Below the pieces are notes generated by a model. The model saw only the letters and a program-made list of their open reading frames with translations. It was not told the origin of the DNA and did not search any database. The translations under genes and the position numbers were made by a program. Shown piece after piece: positions 17,553-26,574 of a DNA stretch of 64,000 bases; the first letter of the stretch is position 1, and every line of letters starts with the position of its first letter. This DNA is from JACMLD01 sp038207265 (lineage in GTDB: Bacteria > Bacteroidota > Bacteroidia > Chitinophagales > Chitinophagaceae), in the NCBI GenBank assembly GCA_038207265.1, contig JBBQZZ010000017.1, forward strand, positions 42,185 to 106,184, given 5' to 3'.

Positions 17553-18779
17553 TTATTTCTCTCCCAGTAATTTGTCAATGGTAGCTTCGAATTCCTTTAC
17601 ATACTGCGTGTAGTGTTCACCGGTAGCAGGCCCGTTGAAGCCCGTATCCAGTTTGCGCACATTCCCCTTTTTATCGAGTACTACAGATGAAGGAAATGTT
17701 TTAATTTCTGTTAACTGGGGCAGGGTCTTCTGCGTTTTCAGTGAATCATTTACCGTAACGCCGGTTAGCAATATGGGATATTGAACATTAAACCGCTGCT
17801 GGAACTTTTTCAAACTCTTTATGGAACGTTCCGTGTCTGTACTGTATTCATAAGCCAGGGAAACAATTTCAACACCGCGTTGCTTGTTCTTATTATAATA
17901 ATCACTGAGAAAGGCAGTTTCATCCATGCAATTAGGACACCAGCTACCCATGATCTGCAATACCACTACTTTATTTTTGAATCGCGCATCATTAATGGAT
18001 ATTGGCTTGCCATCTAAATCATTAAAAGTAAAATTCAGTTTGTCTTCTCCTGGTCGCAGGTACATCGCTGCTTCTTCATATGAAAGTGTGGCCGTATCGT
18101 TTCTAATTGCCGTCCATGTTTCTTTTCCCGCTGCTCCGGCATAATGCCAGCCACTGCTGATTGTATTATTATTCTCAATTTTAGCGGTAAACAAATATGC
18201 ATGACCGCCATCGAAGCAGGAAAGCATTAACGAATCGCCGTCAAGTACTCCTTCCAGGTAACGATAATCACCTGTAGGCGTTAAAAATGTGCCGGCAACA
18301 GCATTGCCTTGTTGTTTAAATTCCGCAACGGAGAGAGACGACATTTGATTAGTACTGACAAAATTGGCTGACCAACGGCCCGCGATGTTTTTATCGGTAG
18401 ATTTCGATACGGCAAATCGGCGTTTGTCAGGAACAGCAGTAAAAGGTATGACCTGTGTTTTTTCAGATCCTCCCTTTATCCAGATACCTGTCAATTCATT
18501 CCCTGTTCTCCTGAGTCTGAATTGTGATTCAAATACCGGCATCTGCACAATTATTGAATCGGCTTTTAACGCTATATTTTTCACTTTAATTCTTTCTGCC
18601 GCGTTTCGTATATACCAGACCGTTTTACCTTTTTCCTTTTTCCATTCAAAATTGAAAACGATATTGTGCCCGTCTGCACGATGTATACTTCCAAGCCACC
18701 AATCCGGGTTGCCGGCCCGCTGCGAAAAAACAGGAAAATGGATCAATATTAAAATAACAGATGGTAATATTTTCGTCAT
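17553..18779 (-). CDS. TlpA/ResA-like thioredoxin-domain protein, exported
   Basis: A 408-residue protein with a signal peptide ending VFSQ. The first ~235 residues are a beta-rich domain without a family I can name (WWLGSIHRADGHNIVFNFEW). A thioredoxin-like domain follows from about residue 250, with the redox motif GSWCPNCMDE (Cys 281 and 284), the family-typical EIVSLAYEYS and a late FPSSVVLDKKGNV. Such proteins reduce periplasmic disulfides or act in oxidative defence. It is convergent with msrC and divergent from the acylphosphatase gene. Confidence 0.85.
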   Translation of the reverse strand: MTKILPSVILILIHFPVFSQRAGNPDWWLGSIHRADGHNIVFNFEWKKEKGKTVWYIRNAAERIKVKNIALKADSIIVQMPVFESQFRLRRTGNELTGIWIKGGSEKTQVIPFTAVPDKRRFAVSKSTDKNIAGRWSANFVSTNQMSSLSVAEFKQQGNAVAGTFLTPTGDYRYLEGVLDGDSLMLSCFDGGHAYLFTAKIENNNTISSGWHYAGAAGKETWTAIRNDTATLSYEEAAMYLRPGEDKLNFTFNDLDGKPISINDARFKNKVVVLQIMGSWCPNCMDETAFLSDYYNKNKQRGVEIVSLAYEYSTDTERSIKSLKKFQQRFNVQYPILLTGVTVNDSLKTQKTLPQLTEIKTFPSSVVLDKKGNVRKLDTGFNGPATGEHYTQYVKEFEATIDKLLGEK

Positions 18780-18790
18780 ACGATGATTTA

Positions 18791-18804
18791 ATCATTGCAA
18801 TGAT
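18791..18804. promoter_or_regulatory. 14-bp palindrome upstream of the TlpA-like gene
   Basis: ATCATTGCAATGAT is a perfect palindrome 11 bp from the start codon of the minus-strand gene, in the shared spacer with the plus-strand acylphosphatase gene. It could be an operator; no regulator is identified. Confidence 0.35.
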
Positions 18805-18914
18805 AAGTCAAAAAACAAAATAAAATGAGTCCGTTTAACGACATTAAATATTTTTAACATTATCCTACTTGGTTTATAGAGTAATCATAAGTTGGAAATT
18901 GAATAACTTGCCGG

Positions 18915-19187
18915 ATGCTTCAGACGATATCGCTGGTAATAAAAGGAAAAGTGCAGGGTGTTTATTACCGGCAGACCACGCAGGAAAAAGCAACCATGTT
19001 GGGTATAACAGGCACCGTAAGAAACTTACCTGATAGAAATGTAAAAGTTATTGCTACGGGTACCCGGGAAAAACTAGATGTGTTAATAGACTGGTGCAGG
19101 CAGGGACCTTCAAGAGCTGAAGTAAGTAGTATTGATATCTCCGATGAACCTTTACAGGAGTTCAAAGATTTTAGCATTGTGAGGTGA
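18915..19187 (+). CDS. acyP: Acylphosphatase
   Basis: A 90-residue protein of normal family length. The anion-binding loop is GKVQGVYYRQ with the catalytic Arg19, and the catalytic Asn37 lies in TGTVRNLPD. The common VGFR is replaced by VYYR, which is frequent in Bacteroidota. It hydrolyses carboxyl-phosphate bonds such as acetyl phosphate or 1,3-bisphosphoglycerate in the cytosol. A single gene, divergent from the TlpA-like gene. Confidence 0.93.
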   Translation: MLQTISLVIKGKVQGVYYRQTTQEKATMLGITGTVRNLPDRNVKVIATGTREKLDVLIDWCRQGPSRAEVSSIDISDEPLQEFKDFSIVR

Positions 19188-19355
19188 TTCCTATATAATT
19201 ATCGGCCCATAGTCAGATTATAACCAACAAATGCCACAGCTTTCTATAAGTTGAATACAAGATCAGTATCGTTATAAAGCACAAGTGTGCTAGCTGCTTA
19301 CCTGCAGGCAGGCGTAACAATGCCTGATTCAAATCCAATGCTGTTGCCAAAAAAA

Positions 19356-20303
19356 TTATTTAAGGTTGACCAGCATATCTGCTGTCATCTTAGCTAAATC
19401 ATATTCCTGTTTCCAGCCCCAGTCTTTGCGCGCTACCGAATCATCAATGCTCTGTGGCCAGCTATTGGCAATGTTTTGCCGGTAGTCGGGTTGATAGGAA
19501 ATGGTAAAATCAGGAATATGCTTTTGTATAGCGATTGCAATTTCATTGGGAGAAAAACTCATGCCCGATAAATTATATGAGGTGCGCACAGAGATGGATG
19601 CGGCGGGTGCTTCCATCAGTTCAATGGTTGCCCGGATGGCATCCGGTATATACATCATGGGCAGGTATGTATCCTCCTTTAAAAAACATTCATATTTTTT
19701 TTCTTCCAGCGCCTCATGAAATATTTCTATCGCGTAATCGGTAGTGCCGCCACCGGGTGCAGATTTATAAGAAATCAAACCCGGGTAGCGAATACTTCTT
19801 ACGTCTACCCCATACCGTTGGAAAAAATAATTACACCAGAATTCACCTGCATATTTACTGATACCATAAACAGTAGTCGGCTCAATAATAGTTTGCTGCG
19901 GACAATTCTGTTTTGGGCTGGTAGGACCAAACACTGCGATGGAACTGGGCCAGTATACTTTTTGAATTTTTTCTTCCCTGGCAATGTCCAGCACATTTAA
20001 CAGACCGGTCATATTAAGGTTCCAGGCAAGATTGGGATTTTTTTCTCCTGTTGCTGAAAGAATGGCCGCCAATAAATATATCTGTGTAAAATTTTGACGA
20101 ATCACCTGCACGTGCAGCATTTCCTTATTCATTACATCCAGGCTCACATAAGGACCAGTTCCTTCCAGCAAAGGATTTTGCTCACGCAGATCTGAGGCTA
20201 CCACATTGCCATTACCATATATTTTTCTTAAAGCGAGTGTAAGCTCCACTCCTATTTGCCCCGAAGCCCCAATCACCAGTATTTTGTCTTTAATAACTGA
20301 CAT
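19356..20303 (-). CDS. NAD-dependent epimerase/SDR, L-threonine 3-dehydrogenase-like
   Basis: A 315-residue extended SDR. The Rossmann motif ILVIGASGQIGVELT lies near the N-terminus; LLAAILSATGE, PSSIAVFGP (Ser) and TTVYGISKYAGE (YxxxK) are the catalytic pieces. RSIRYPGLISY and YLPMMYIPDAIRATI are characteristic of the short-chain L-threonine 3-dehydrogenase subgroup, which oxidises threonine to 2-amino-3-ketobutyrate. No kbl (2-amino-3-ketobutyrate CoA ligase) gene is adjacent in the window, so the substrate is inferred from motif likeness only. Confidence 0.85.
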   Translation of the reverse strand: MSVIKDKILVIGASGQIGVELTLALRKIYGNGNVVASDLREQNPLLEGTGPYVSLDVMNKEMLHVQVIRQNFTQIYLLAAILSATGEKNPNLAWNLNMTGLLNVLDIAREEKIQKVYWPSSIAVFGPTSPKQNCPQQTIIEPTTVYGISKYAGEFWCNYFFQRYGVDVRSIRYPGLISYKSAPGGGTTDYAIEIFHEALEEKKYECFLKEDTYLPMMYIPDAIRATIELMEAPAASISVRTSYNLSGMSFSPNEIAIAIQKHIPDFTISYQPDYRQNIANSWPQSIDDSVARKDWGWKQEYDLAKMTADMLVNLK

Positions 20304-20323
20304 GCATTAATATTTAATGACAG

Positions 20324-20353
20324 CAAAAATATCCTATAATATGAAACAAACAA
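20324..20353 (-). promoter_or_regulatory. Bacteroidota promoter of the threonine-dehydrogenase-like gene
   Basis: On the minus strand, a TATTTTTG -7 box at 20331-20324 with a TTG at 20353-20351, spacer 19 nt. The box ends 20 nt before the ATG at 20303. It overlaps the possible upstream start of the plus-strand lipoprotein gene, which argues for that gene's later start at 20398. Confidence 0.6.
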
Positions 20354-20397
20354 GATGTATATTAGTAAGTATCATTTCATCTATAACACCTGGCGTT

Positions 20398-20934
20398 ATG
20401 CTCTTGAAATTTTCTGTAACCGGTTGTTTGATTATGATGCTATTAGCGTCCTGTAGTAAAACAGACGCTCTTTCAAAATACGAAGGCAACTTCACGATCA
20501 AAATTGCTACCCTTCATCCCGCTCCCAGTTTCGTTACTGTAGATTCTGATAGTACCAGGGTAGATCTTGTTAATGTTAACAATATTTCACTTGTGTGGAA
20601 ATTCATCCGGGTAGGCGACTATTTCATCATCACATCATCAGATAATCCAAAACATAGTTTGCATGTAAATGATTTTGGCGGACTCGAAGTGGCTGCATTG
20701 CCTGCTGCCACAGATAACAGGTTTTATTTTTTCATACATGCTGCAAAAAATAATTTAGTTACTATTCAATCGGTTTATTCCGGCAAATACATAGATGTTC
20801 CTTATTGCGAAAAAAATGGTGAAACCTGGTCTTACGATATCAATTTCAATGCAGACCTCACTACCTGCAATGCAAGTAATATTACAGCAGACACCTGCTA
20901 TTGCCTTTCTTCTTTCCAGTTGCTGAAACCATAA
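20398..20934 (+). CDS. Lipoprotein with beta-trefoil-like domain
   Basis: A 178-residue protein with a lipoprotein signal (MLLKFSVTGCLIMMLLASC, lipobox LASC, Cys at residue 19). I chose the ATG at 20398 because it gives a normal-length signal peptide and leaves the divergent promoter free; an ATG at 20341 is also in frame. The mature part has repeats of the type FIITSSDNPKHSLHVNDFGG and HAAKNNLVTIQSVYSGKYIDV, typical of ricin/fascin-like trefoils. Four late cysteines may pair. It is probably a surface or periplasmic carbohydrate-binding protein, but the ligand is unknown. Confidence 0.65.
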   Translation: MLLKFSVTGCLIMMLLASCSKTDALSKYEGNFTIKIATLHPAPSFVTVDSDSTRVDLVNVNNISLVWKFIRVGDYFIITSSDNPKHSLHVNDFGGLEVAALPAATDNRFYFFIHAAKNNLVTIQSVYSGKYIDVPYCEKNGETWSYDINFNADLTTCNASNITADTCYCLSSFQLLKP

Positions 20935-20985
20935 CGAAGTTTAACTGCAGTTATCGCTTAATAATCAAAATAGTAACTTCGCCGG

Positions 20986-21804
20986 ATGGAAAAATTTCTT
21001 ACCGAACTTTTTGCTGAACAGCAATACGACAACGATAATTTTTTTCTTATAGCAGGTCCCTGCGTAGTTGAAAGCGAGGAACTAATAATGGAAGTAGCCG
21101 ACAAGGTTTCTGTTATTTGTAAAAACTTGGGTATTCCTTATGTATTCAAAGCATCTTACCGTAAAGCCAACCGCACTAGTGCATCTTCGTTTACAGGTAT
21201 AGGTGATGAGGCTGCATTGAAATTAGTTAAAAAAGTGGGAGAAAAATTTAACCTTCCAACTACTTCAGACATTCATGCACATGAAGAAGCAGCAGTTGCT
21301 GCAAAATACATTGATATACTACAGATTCCTGCATTTCTCTGCAGGCAAACAGATTTATTAATTGCTGCTGCTGAAACAGGTAAAATAGTCAATGTAAAAA
21401 AGGGACAGTTTTTAAGCGGGCCTTCCATGAAATTTGCAGTGGATAAAATCCGCAAAGCAGGAAATAATAAGGTAATGCTCACAGAAAGGGGTAATACATT
21501 TGGTTACCAGGACCTGGTAGTTGATTATCGCAATATACCCTGGATGCAGGAACATGGTACCCCTGTAATCATGGACTGCACACATTCATTACAACAACCC
21601 AATCAAACAACCGGCATTACAGGAGGAAACCCACAAATGATTGGTACAATTGCTAAAGCCGCTATAGCTGCAGGTGCCAACGGATTGTTTATTGAAACTC
21701 ACCCGGATCCTTCAAAGGCACTGAGTGATGGTGCGAATATGCTGAAACTTGATTTATTGGAGGGATTGCTGGCGAAGCTGATTAAATTGCGTAAAGCATT
21801 ATAA
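20986..21804 (+). CDS. kdsA: 3-deoxy-8-phosphooctulonate synthase (KDO-8-P synthase)
   Basis: A 272-residue class I aldolase-like enzyme condensing phosphoenolpyruvate with arabinose-5-phosphate, the first KDO step of lipopolysaccharide synthesis. Signature stretches are LIAGPCVVESEELIM, FKASYRKANRTSASSF, TTSDIHAHEEA, KKGQFLSGPSMKFA, TERGNTFGYQDLVVD and FIETHPDPSKALSDG. The Asn in RKANRTS points to the metal-independent type, whereas metal-dependent enzymes usually have Cys near the N-terminus. Gram-negative envelope housekeeping gene. A long perfect hairpin follows at once. Confidence 0.96.
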   Translation: MEKFLTELFAEQQYDNDNFFLIAGPCVVESEELIMEVADKVSVICKNLGIPYVFKASYRKANRTSASSFTGIGDEAALKLVKKVGEKFNLPTTSDIHAHEEAAVAAKYIDILQIPAFLCRQTDLLIAAAETGKIVNVKKGQFLSGPSMKFAVDKIRKAGNNKVMLTERGNTFGYQDLVVDYRNIPWMQEHGTPVIMDCTHSLQQPNQTTGITGGNPQMIGTIAKAAIAAGANGLFIETHPDPSKALSDGANMLKLDLLEGLLAKLIKLRKAL

Positions 21805-21862
21805 AGTATTAAGTATACAATACAAAGACGAGTTACAGTCTTTATATTGTATACTTAATACT
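21805..21862. terminator. Bidirectional terminator-like long hairpin after kdsA
   Basis: The stem is a perfect 17-bp inverted repeat (21805-21821 with 21846-21862), extended by an inner AAAGAC/GTCTTT pair (21824-21829 with 21838-21843) and closed by a short loop. It starts right after the kdsA stop codon, between convergent genes, and probably ends transcription from both sides. Confidence 0.8.
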
Positions 21863-21906
21863 ACAATCTTTATTCTTCACGGATTTTAAAAACGGGGTCG
21901 TCACTT

Positions 21907-22590
21907 CTAATGTCGTACTACTTTCTCCAGAAGACCCGGCCTATCGGATCCTCTTTTCAATTTGTTTTCCATGCGGCAAAAAAAACGTTCTGTAATTACT
22001 GTTATAATGCTTTGGGTAACGGCTAAATAATAAACGTTGTCTTCTGTATTCATTACCTTGTCCACCAGGCTGCGGTAGGTAGTATCAAAGCCATCCAGGA
22101 AAAGTCTTTCTTCACGGAGATCAAAATACTGCTGCAATAATTCTTCAGAAAAAATTTCTCCCAAATTTTCTTTCAGCCAGGTTTTGGGAATCAGAATGGT
22201 TAACTGGTTAAAACAGGCGCCAGTTGTCCCTTTCAAACCATAAGATTCTTTAGAATCTGTTAAGTAGATGGAAGAAAATACACTGTTATCAAATGCAGTT
22301 TCTTTATTGTTTAATAATACAGAAAACTTACTTTTTGTTGTGACCTGGTTAAAATGCAGCAGGTAATAATTATCTTTTACATTTACCTTTTCACCCCTGA
22401 AATCCTGGTTTACCACGAAATTACTAATGGCGGCTTTTAACTGGTTAGGGAGTTTCAATACCTTAAAATAACCGGTGCCTACCTCGTCTTTGATAATTAT
22501 TTTTTTGCCGTAATGATGGTTAGTAACTGAAGCGGCAAGCTCATGCTGATGCTGATCAAAATCAGACGAGCCGAATTTTACAGTGAACAT
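21907..22590 (-). CDS. AraC-regulator paralogue lacking the HTH domain
   Basis: A 227-residue protein that aligns over its whole length with the sensory half of the regulator encoded next door (22777-23763). Shared points are LRGVNVLLNNEWL versus FNQLTILIPKTWL, LLQKYLSLKAARL versus LLQQYFDLREERLFLD, and LIERFFMRL versus ITERFFCRM. The partner carries a C-terminal AraC HTH of about 100 residues; this protein stops right after the shared helix. It may be a sensor-only decoy, a heterodimer partner, or a truncated gene. No HTH-like sequence follows its stop. Confidence 0.7.
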   Translation of the reverse strand: MFTVKFGSSDFDQHQHELAASVTNHHYGKKIIIKDEVGTGYFKVLKLPNQLKAAISNFVVNQDFRGEKVNVKDNYYLLHFNQVTTKSKFSVLLNNKETAFDNSVFSSIYLTDSKESYGLKGTTGACFNQLTILIPKTWLKENLGEIFSEELLQQYFDLREERLFLDGFDTTYRSLVDKVMNTEDNVYYLAVTQSIITVITERFFCRMENKLKRGSDRPGLLEKVVRH

Positions 22591-22776
22591 TAAAATGGTT
22601 TAATGGTTATAAGAATTGGGTACAGAAAATAAAATGTAAAAATCACACATAAACCGCATTACCATTACAAAAAATTGCTAAACTAACTTACCCTTCTGCC
22701 CGTAAAAGGCGACGGCCTAGCTGAATAAGGTATATTCGTGATGCAGTAATCACCGTGGCTTGGCCAATTTATATCA

Positions 22777-23763
22777 TTATGAAATTTTGCTGGGAAGAAA
22801 TCCAAATTCCTTTTTGAATGCAATACTGAAGTTACTAAGGTTCTGATAGCCCAATTCCCTGGCCACCTGTTTAATAGTATATTTATTCGTTTGCAATACT
22901 TCTTTGGCAGTACTCATGCGCGCCTTTTGAAAGTATTGATAAATAGGTAATCCGAATACCGTTTTAAAGTCATTTTTAAGTTTGGTCTCACTCACATGTA
23001 CCATCTTTGCAAGTTGAGCAATAGAGGGTGGCTGTTTGAATACATCTTCCGTCAACATAGCTTCTACTTCCATCACCCTGCTAATATCTTCCCGGGGAAG
23101 TTTTATCGTTAAAGCTGTGTCCTGCATTTTTACAGCCAACCGCATAAAAAATCTTTCGATCAATAGCAATATGCGATTTTGAATGGCAATCTGTTTAAAC
23201 TGTTCGTCTCCTGTTACCAGGTTGATAACTTCTTGCATCAATTTCTTGTATTCAATGTCAATAGGCTCAATATTTAATCGTGCAGCTTTAAGGGAGAGAT
23301 ATTTTTGCAGAAGCCCGCTATTGGAACTTACTCCCAGGTGATCTGCCAGCCATTCATTGTTCAATAAAACATTAACACCCCGGAGACGGGTACCCGCAGA
23401 CGCTTCCAGCACGGTAGAAAACAATGAAGAGGTAAGTGTGACAAAAGAGAAAGAAGTGTTGCCCGGGCGATATTTTTCATCTTCAATCTCTACCATTAAT
23501 TCGCCTTCAATACTCATTTCAGTAAACCACAGTGTGTATACTTCGTCTTTTATTTTCTGTCTTTTGCTCCTGTAACGGTCGGTAAATGTATAATCAAAAA
23601 CCATGGCTTGTAGACGACCCTGCAATTCCATCTCCTGCACAAAACCAATTGCTACATTCCGGGGAAAACTGATCTTGCCATTGTTTAACGGTACGCCCAA
23701 TTGTGAGGCTAATTGCGTCAATAACGCGGTATAGTTAACATGATCGTATTCAAATACAAACAT
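22777..23763 (-). CDS. AraC family transcriptional regulator
   Basis: A 328-residue regulator. The N-terminal ~220 residues are a sensory region without a named domain. The C-terminal ~100 residues are a typical AraC double HTH: PPSIAQLAKMVHVSETKLKN, GLPIYQYFQKARM, then YTIKQVARELGYQNLSNFSI and FKKEFGFLPSKI. The effector is unknown. It is 186 bp upstream of the HTH-less paralogue on the same strand, which suggests a tandem duplication followed by loss of the DNA-binding half in one copy. Confidence 0.9.
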   Translation of the reverse strand: MFVFEYDHVNYTALLTQLASQLGVPLNNGKISFPRNVAIGFVQEMELQGRLQAMVFDYTFTDRYRSKRQKIKDEVYTLWFTEMSIEGELMVEIEDEKYRPGNTSFSFVTLTSSLFSTVLEASAGTRLRGVNVLLNNEWLADHLGVSSNSGLLQKYLSLKAARLNIEPIDIEYKKLMQEVINLVTGDEQFKQIAIQNRILLLIERFFMRLAVKMQDTALTIKLPREDISRVMEVEAMLTEDVFKQPPSIAQLAKMVHVSETKLKNDFKTVFGLPIYQYFQKARMSTAKEVLQTNKYTIKQVARELGYQNLSNFSIAFKKEFGFLPSKIS

Positions 23764-23840
23764 GAAATTAGTTTGAGTTCTTTCATATAGTGCTTGCCGG
23801 CATTCTCACAGGATCATAATAAATCAAAACCATTATTTCT

Positions 23841-24062
23841 TCACCAGTAACGCAGTGGATTGCGTTTCGCCGATAGGATATATTTTTTAATATTCATCCA
23901 GAAAGCTACAAACAGGTAAATAATTACCGGAGAGCCCATTGTAAGAAATGAAATATAAATAAAGTATTTCCGGATGGTAGCAGATGCAATTCCCATTTTG
24001 CCTCCTATATAGGAGCAAACCCCAAAGACCTGCCATTCTACAAACTGCTTAAATTGTTTCAT
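23841..24062 (-). CDS. PspC domain protein
   Basis: A 73-residue membrane protein from the ATG at 24062; an upstream ATG at 24089 adds nine residues with no family likeness. The PspC signature is VFGVCSYIGGKMGIASATIRKYF followed by a transmembrane segment (YISFLTMGSPVIIYLFVAFW) and basic residues. In enterobacteria PspC senses envelope stress; stand-alone PspC domains in Bacteroidota have no proven role. It is divergent from the aconitase gene. Confidence 0.85.
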   Translation of the reverse strand: MKQFKQFVEWQVFGVCSYIGGKMGIASATIRKYFIYISFLTMGSPVIIYLFVAFWMNIKKYILSAKRNPLRYW

Positions 24063-24168
24063 GTATGCTAATTTAAAATATTTCAACAACAGTTCCTACG
24101 AAAGGTTAGAGTATGATGATGTTTTTTCGATAAATTCGCATCACTTTTAACCGCATATTGCAGGTGTT

Positions 24169-24190
24169 GGGTAAATTAAATTATTTACCC
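24169..24190. promoter_or_regulatory. Inverted repeat in the pspC-acn divergent spacer
   Basis: GGGTAAAT (24169-24176) and ATTTACCC (24183-24190) form a perfect 8-bp inverted repeat with a 6-bp AT spacer, 55 bp upstream of the aconitase ATG. The spacing fits an operator for a dimeric regulator; the cognate protein is unknown. Confidence 0.4.
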
Positions 24191-24245
24191 TGAGTGCCTC
24201 TTCCGGCCAGTAGTTGCGGTTTGTAACCACTAAATACTAATTACT

Positions 24246-26519
24246 ATGGTTTTTGACTTGGACATGATCAAAAAATTGTACAGCAATTTTCCCGGCCGTG
24301 TTGATGCTGCCCGTAAAATAGTGGGTCGCCCCCTTACACTTACAGAAAAAATATTGTACGCCCATCTTTGGCAGGGCAATGCAACAGAAACGCATGAAAA
24401 GGGAAAAAGTTATGTAGACTTTGCGCCGGATCGCGTAGCCATGCAGGATGCAACTGCGCAAATGGCATTGTTACAATTTATGCAAAGCGGTCGTACTAAA
24501 GTAGCTGTACCCAGTACTGTTCATTGCGATCACCTTATTGAAGCAAAAGTTAACAGTAAAACAGATCTGGACAGGGCCGTACATGAAAGCAGTGAAGTGT
24601 ATGATTTCCTGGCTTCTGTTTCAAATAAATACGGAATTGGATTTTGGAAACCCGGTGCAGGGATCATACACCAGGTTGTTTTGGAAAACTATGCTTTCCC
24701 CGGTGGAATGATGATAGGTACAGACTCTCACACTGTAAATGCCGGTGGCCTTGGTATGATTGCAATTGGTGTGGGTGGAGCAGATGCCTGTGATGTAATG
24801 GCGGGTTTGCCCTGGGAACTGAGATTTCCAAAACTGATTGGCATAAAACTTACTGGTAAATTGAATGGCTGGACCGCACCCAAAGATGTAATATTAAAAG
24901 TTGCCGGTATACTCACTGTTAAGGGTGGTACCGGTGCAGTAGTTGAATATTTTGGTGAAGGCGCTACTTCTATGAGTTGTACCGGAAAAGGAACCATTTG
25001 TAATATGGGTGCTGAAATTGGTGCAACCACTTCCACTTTTGGATATGATGATAGCATGAGTCGTTATCTCAAAGCAACGGGCCGTGAAGAAGTAGCAACA
25101 TTAGCGGATGGCATTAAAAAATATTTAACCGCAGATCCTGAAGTGTATGAAAATCCTGCCGATTATTTCGATCAGGTAATTGAAATAAATCTTTCCGACC
25201 TGGAACCACACCTGAACGGTCCTTTCACACCAGATTTGGCCACACCTATTTCAAAAATGAAAGAGGCGGCCGCTGCCAACGGATGGCCAACTAAAATTGA
25301 AGTAGGACTGATTGGCAGTTGTACCAATTCATCTTATGAAGATATTTCACGGGCCGTGAGTCTTGCCAGACAGGTATCTGCAAAAGGTTTGAAACTAAAA
25401 TCTGAATTTACGATTACCCCTGGCAGTGAGCAGGTAAGGTATACCATAGAAAGAGATGGCTTCCTGGGAGTGTTCGATAAAATTGGCGCGACTGTATTTG
25501 CCAATGCATGCGGTCCCTGTATTGGTATGTGGGCAAGGGTTGGCGCAGAAAAAGCCGAAAAGAATACGATCGTACATTCTTTCAACCGCAATTTTGCCAA
25601 AAGAGCCGATGGCAATCCCAATACCTATGCATTTGTTGGTTCACCGGAGTTGGTAACGGCATTGGCCATTGCAGGTGATCTTTCATTTAATCCGCTTACC
25701 GATTCACTCACCAATGAGAAAGGCGAAAAAGTAAAATTGGATCCACCCAGTGGAGACGAATTACCACCCAAAGGATTTGCGGTTGATGATCCGGGTTTCC
25801 AGGCCCCGGCTGCCGATGGTAGCAAAGTACAGGTTAAGGTAGACCCATCCAGCAAACGTTTACAGTTGTTAGATCCGTTCGCTGCCTGGGAAGGCACTGA
25901 TTTAAAAGGTTTAAAATTATTGATCAAAGCAAAAGGCAAGTGCACCACGGATCATATTTCAATGGCCGGTCCCTGGTTAAAGTTTAGGGGTCACCTGGAC
26001 AATATCAGTAACAACATGTTGATTGGCGCAGTTAATTTCTTTAATGAAAAAACAGATAGCATCAAAAATCAGCTGACAGGTGAATATGGAACGGTACCAA
26101 AAACACAACGTGTTTACAAAGCGGCCAACATTGGAACCATTGTAGTGGGTGATGAAAATTATGGTGAAGGTTCTTCCCGTGAACATGCCGCAATGGAACC
26201 CCGGCATTTGGGTGTTCGCGCCGTATTGGTAAAATCTTTTGCCCGTATACACGAAACCAATTTAAAAAAACAAGGTATGCTCGCACTAACATTTGCAGAC
26301 AAAGCAGACTATGATAAAATACTGGAAGATGATACCATCGACATCCTGGGTCTTCAGGATTTCGTTCCGGGTAAATCATTGGCGCTGGTTTTGCATCATG
26401 CAGACGGAACATCAACCATTATACAAGCCAATCACACTTACAATGATCAGCAGATAGAGTGGTTCAAAGCAGGTGGTGCATTGAATATAATCAGGAGAGA
26501 ATTTGCGAAGAATAATTAA
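24246..26519 (+). CDS. acn: Aconitate hydratase (mitochondrial-type aconitase)
   Basis: A 757-residue TCA-cycle enzyme that interconverts citrate and isocitrate through cis-aconitate. The three [4Fe-4S] cysteines are at 359 (GLIGSCTNSSYEDI), 422 and 425 (NACGPCIGMW). Further family segments are CDHLIEAK, GTDSHTVNAGGLG, TTDHISMAGPW and NYGEGSSREHAAMEPR, which carries the catalytic Ser and Arg of the swivelling C-terminal domain. The length fits the mitochondrial-type family (TIGR01340), not the ~890-residue AcnA type. A strong terminator follows. Confidence 0.96.
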   Translation: MVFDLDMIKKLYSNFPGRVDAARKIVGRPLTLTEKILYAHLWQGNATETHEKGKSYVDFAPDRVAMQDATAQMALLQFMQSGRTKVAVPSTVHCDHLIEAKVNSKTDLDRAVHESSEVYDFLASVSNKYGIGFWKPGAGIIHQVVLENYAFPGGMMIGTDSHTVNAGGLGMIAIGVGGADACDVMAGLPWELRFPKLIGIKLTGKLNGWTAPKDVILKVAGILTVKGGTGAVVEYFGEGATSMSCTGKGTICNMGAEIGATTSTFGYDDSMSRYLKATGREEVATLADGIKKYLTADPEVYENPADYFDQVIEINLSDLEPHLNGPFTPDLATPISKMKEAAAANGWPTKIEVGLIGSCTNSSYEDISRAVSLARQVSAKGLKLKSEFTITPGSEQVRYTIERDGFLGVFDKIGATVFANACGPCIGMWARVGAEKAEKNTIVHSFNRNFAKRADGNPNTYAFVGSPELVTALAIAGDLSFNPLTDSLTNEKGEKVKLDPPSGDELPPKGFAVDDPGFQAPAADGSKVQVKVDPSSKRLQLLDPFAAWEGTDLKGLKLLIKAKGKCTTDHISMAGPWLKFRGHLDNISNNMLIGAVNFFNEKTDSIKNQLTGEYGTVPKTQRVYKAANIGTIVVGDENYGEGSSREHAAMEPRHLGVRAVLVKSFARIHETNLKKQGMLALTFADKADYDKILEDDTIDILGLQDFVPGKSLALVLHHADGTSTIIQANHTYNDQQIEWFKAGGALNIIRREFAKNN

Positions 26520-26538
26520 TGATGACTGGAAATATTTT

Positions 26539-26574
26539 AAAAGCTGTCCATAAAAAGGACAGCTTTTTTATTTT
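26539..26574 (+). terminator. Rho-independent terminator of aconitase
   Basis: A perfect 11-bp stem (26539-26549 with 26557-26567, core GCTGTCC/GGACAGC), a 7-nt loop and a T-rich tail, starting 20 nt after the aconitase stop. Confidence 0.92.
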
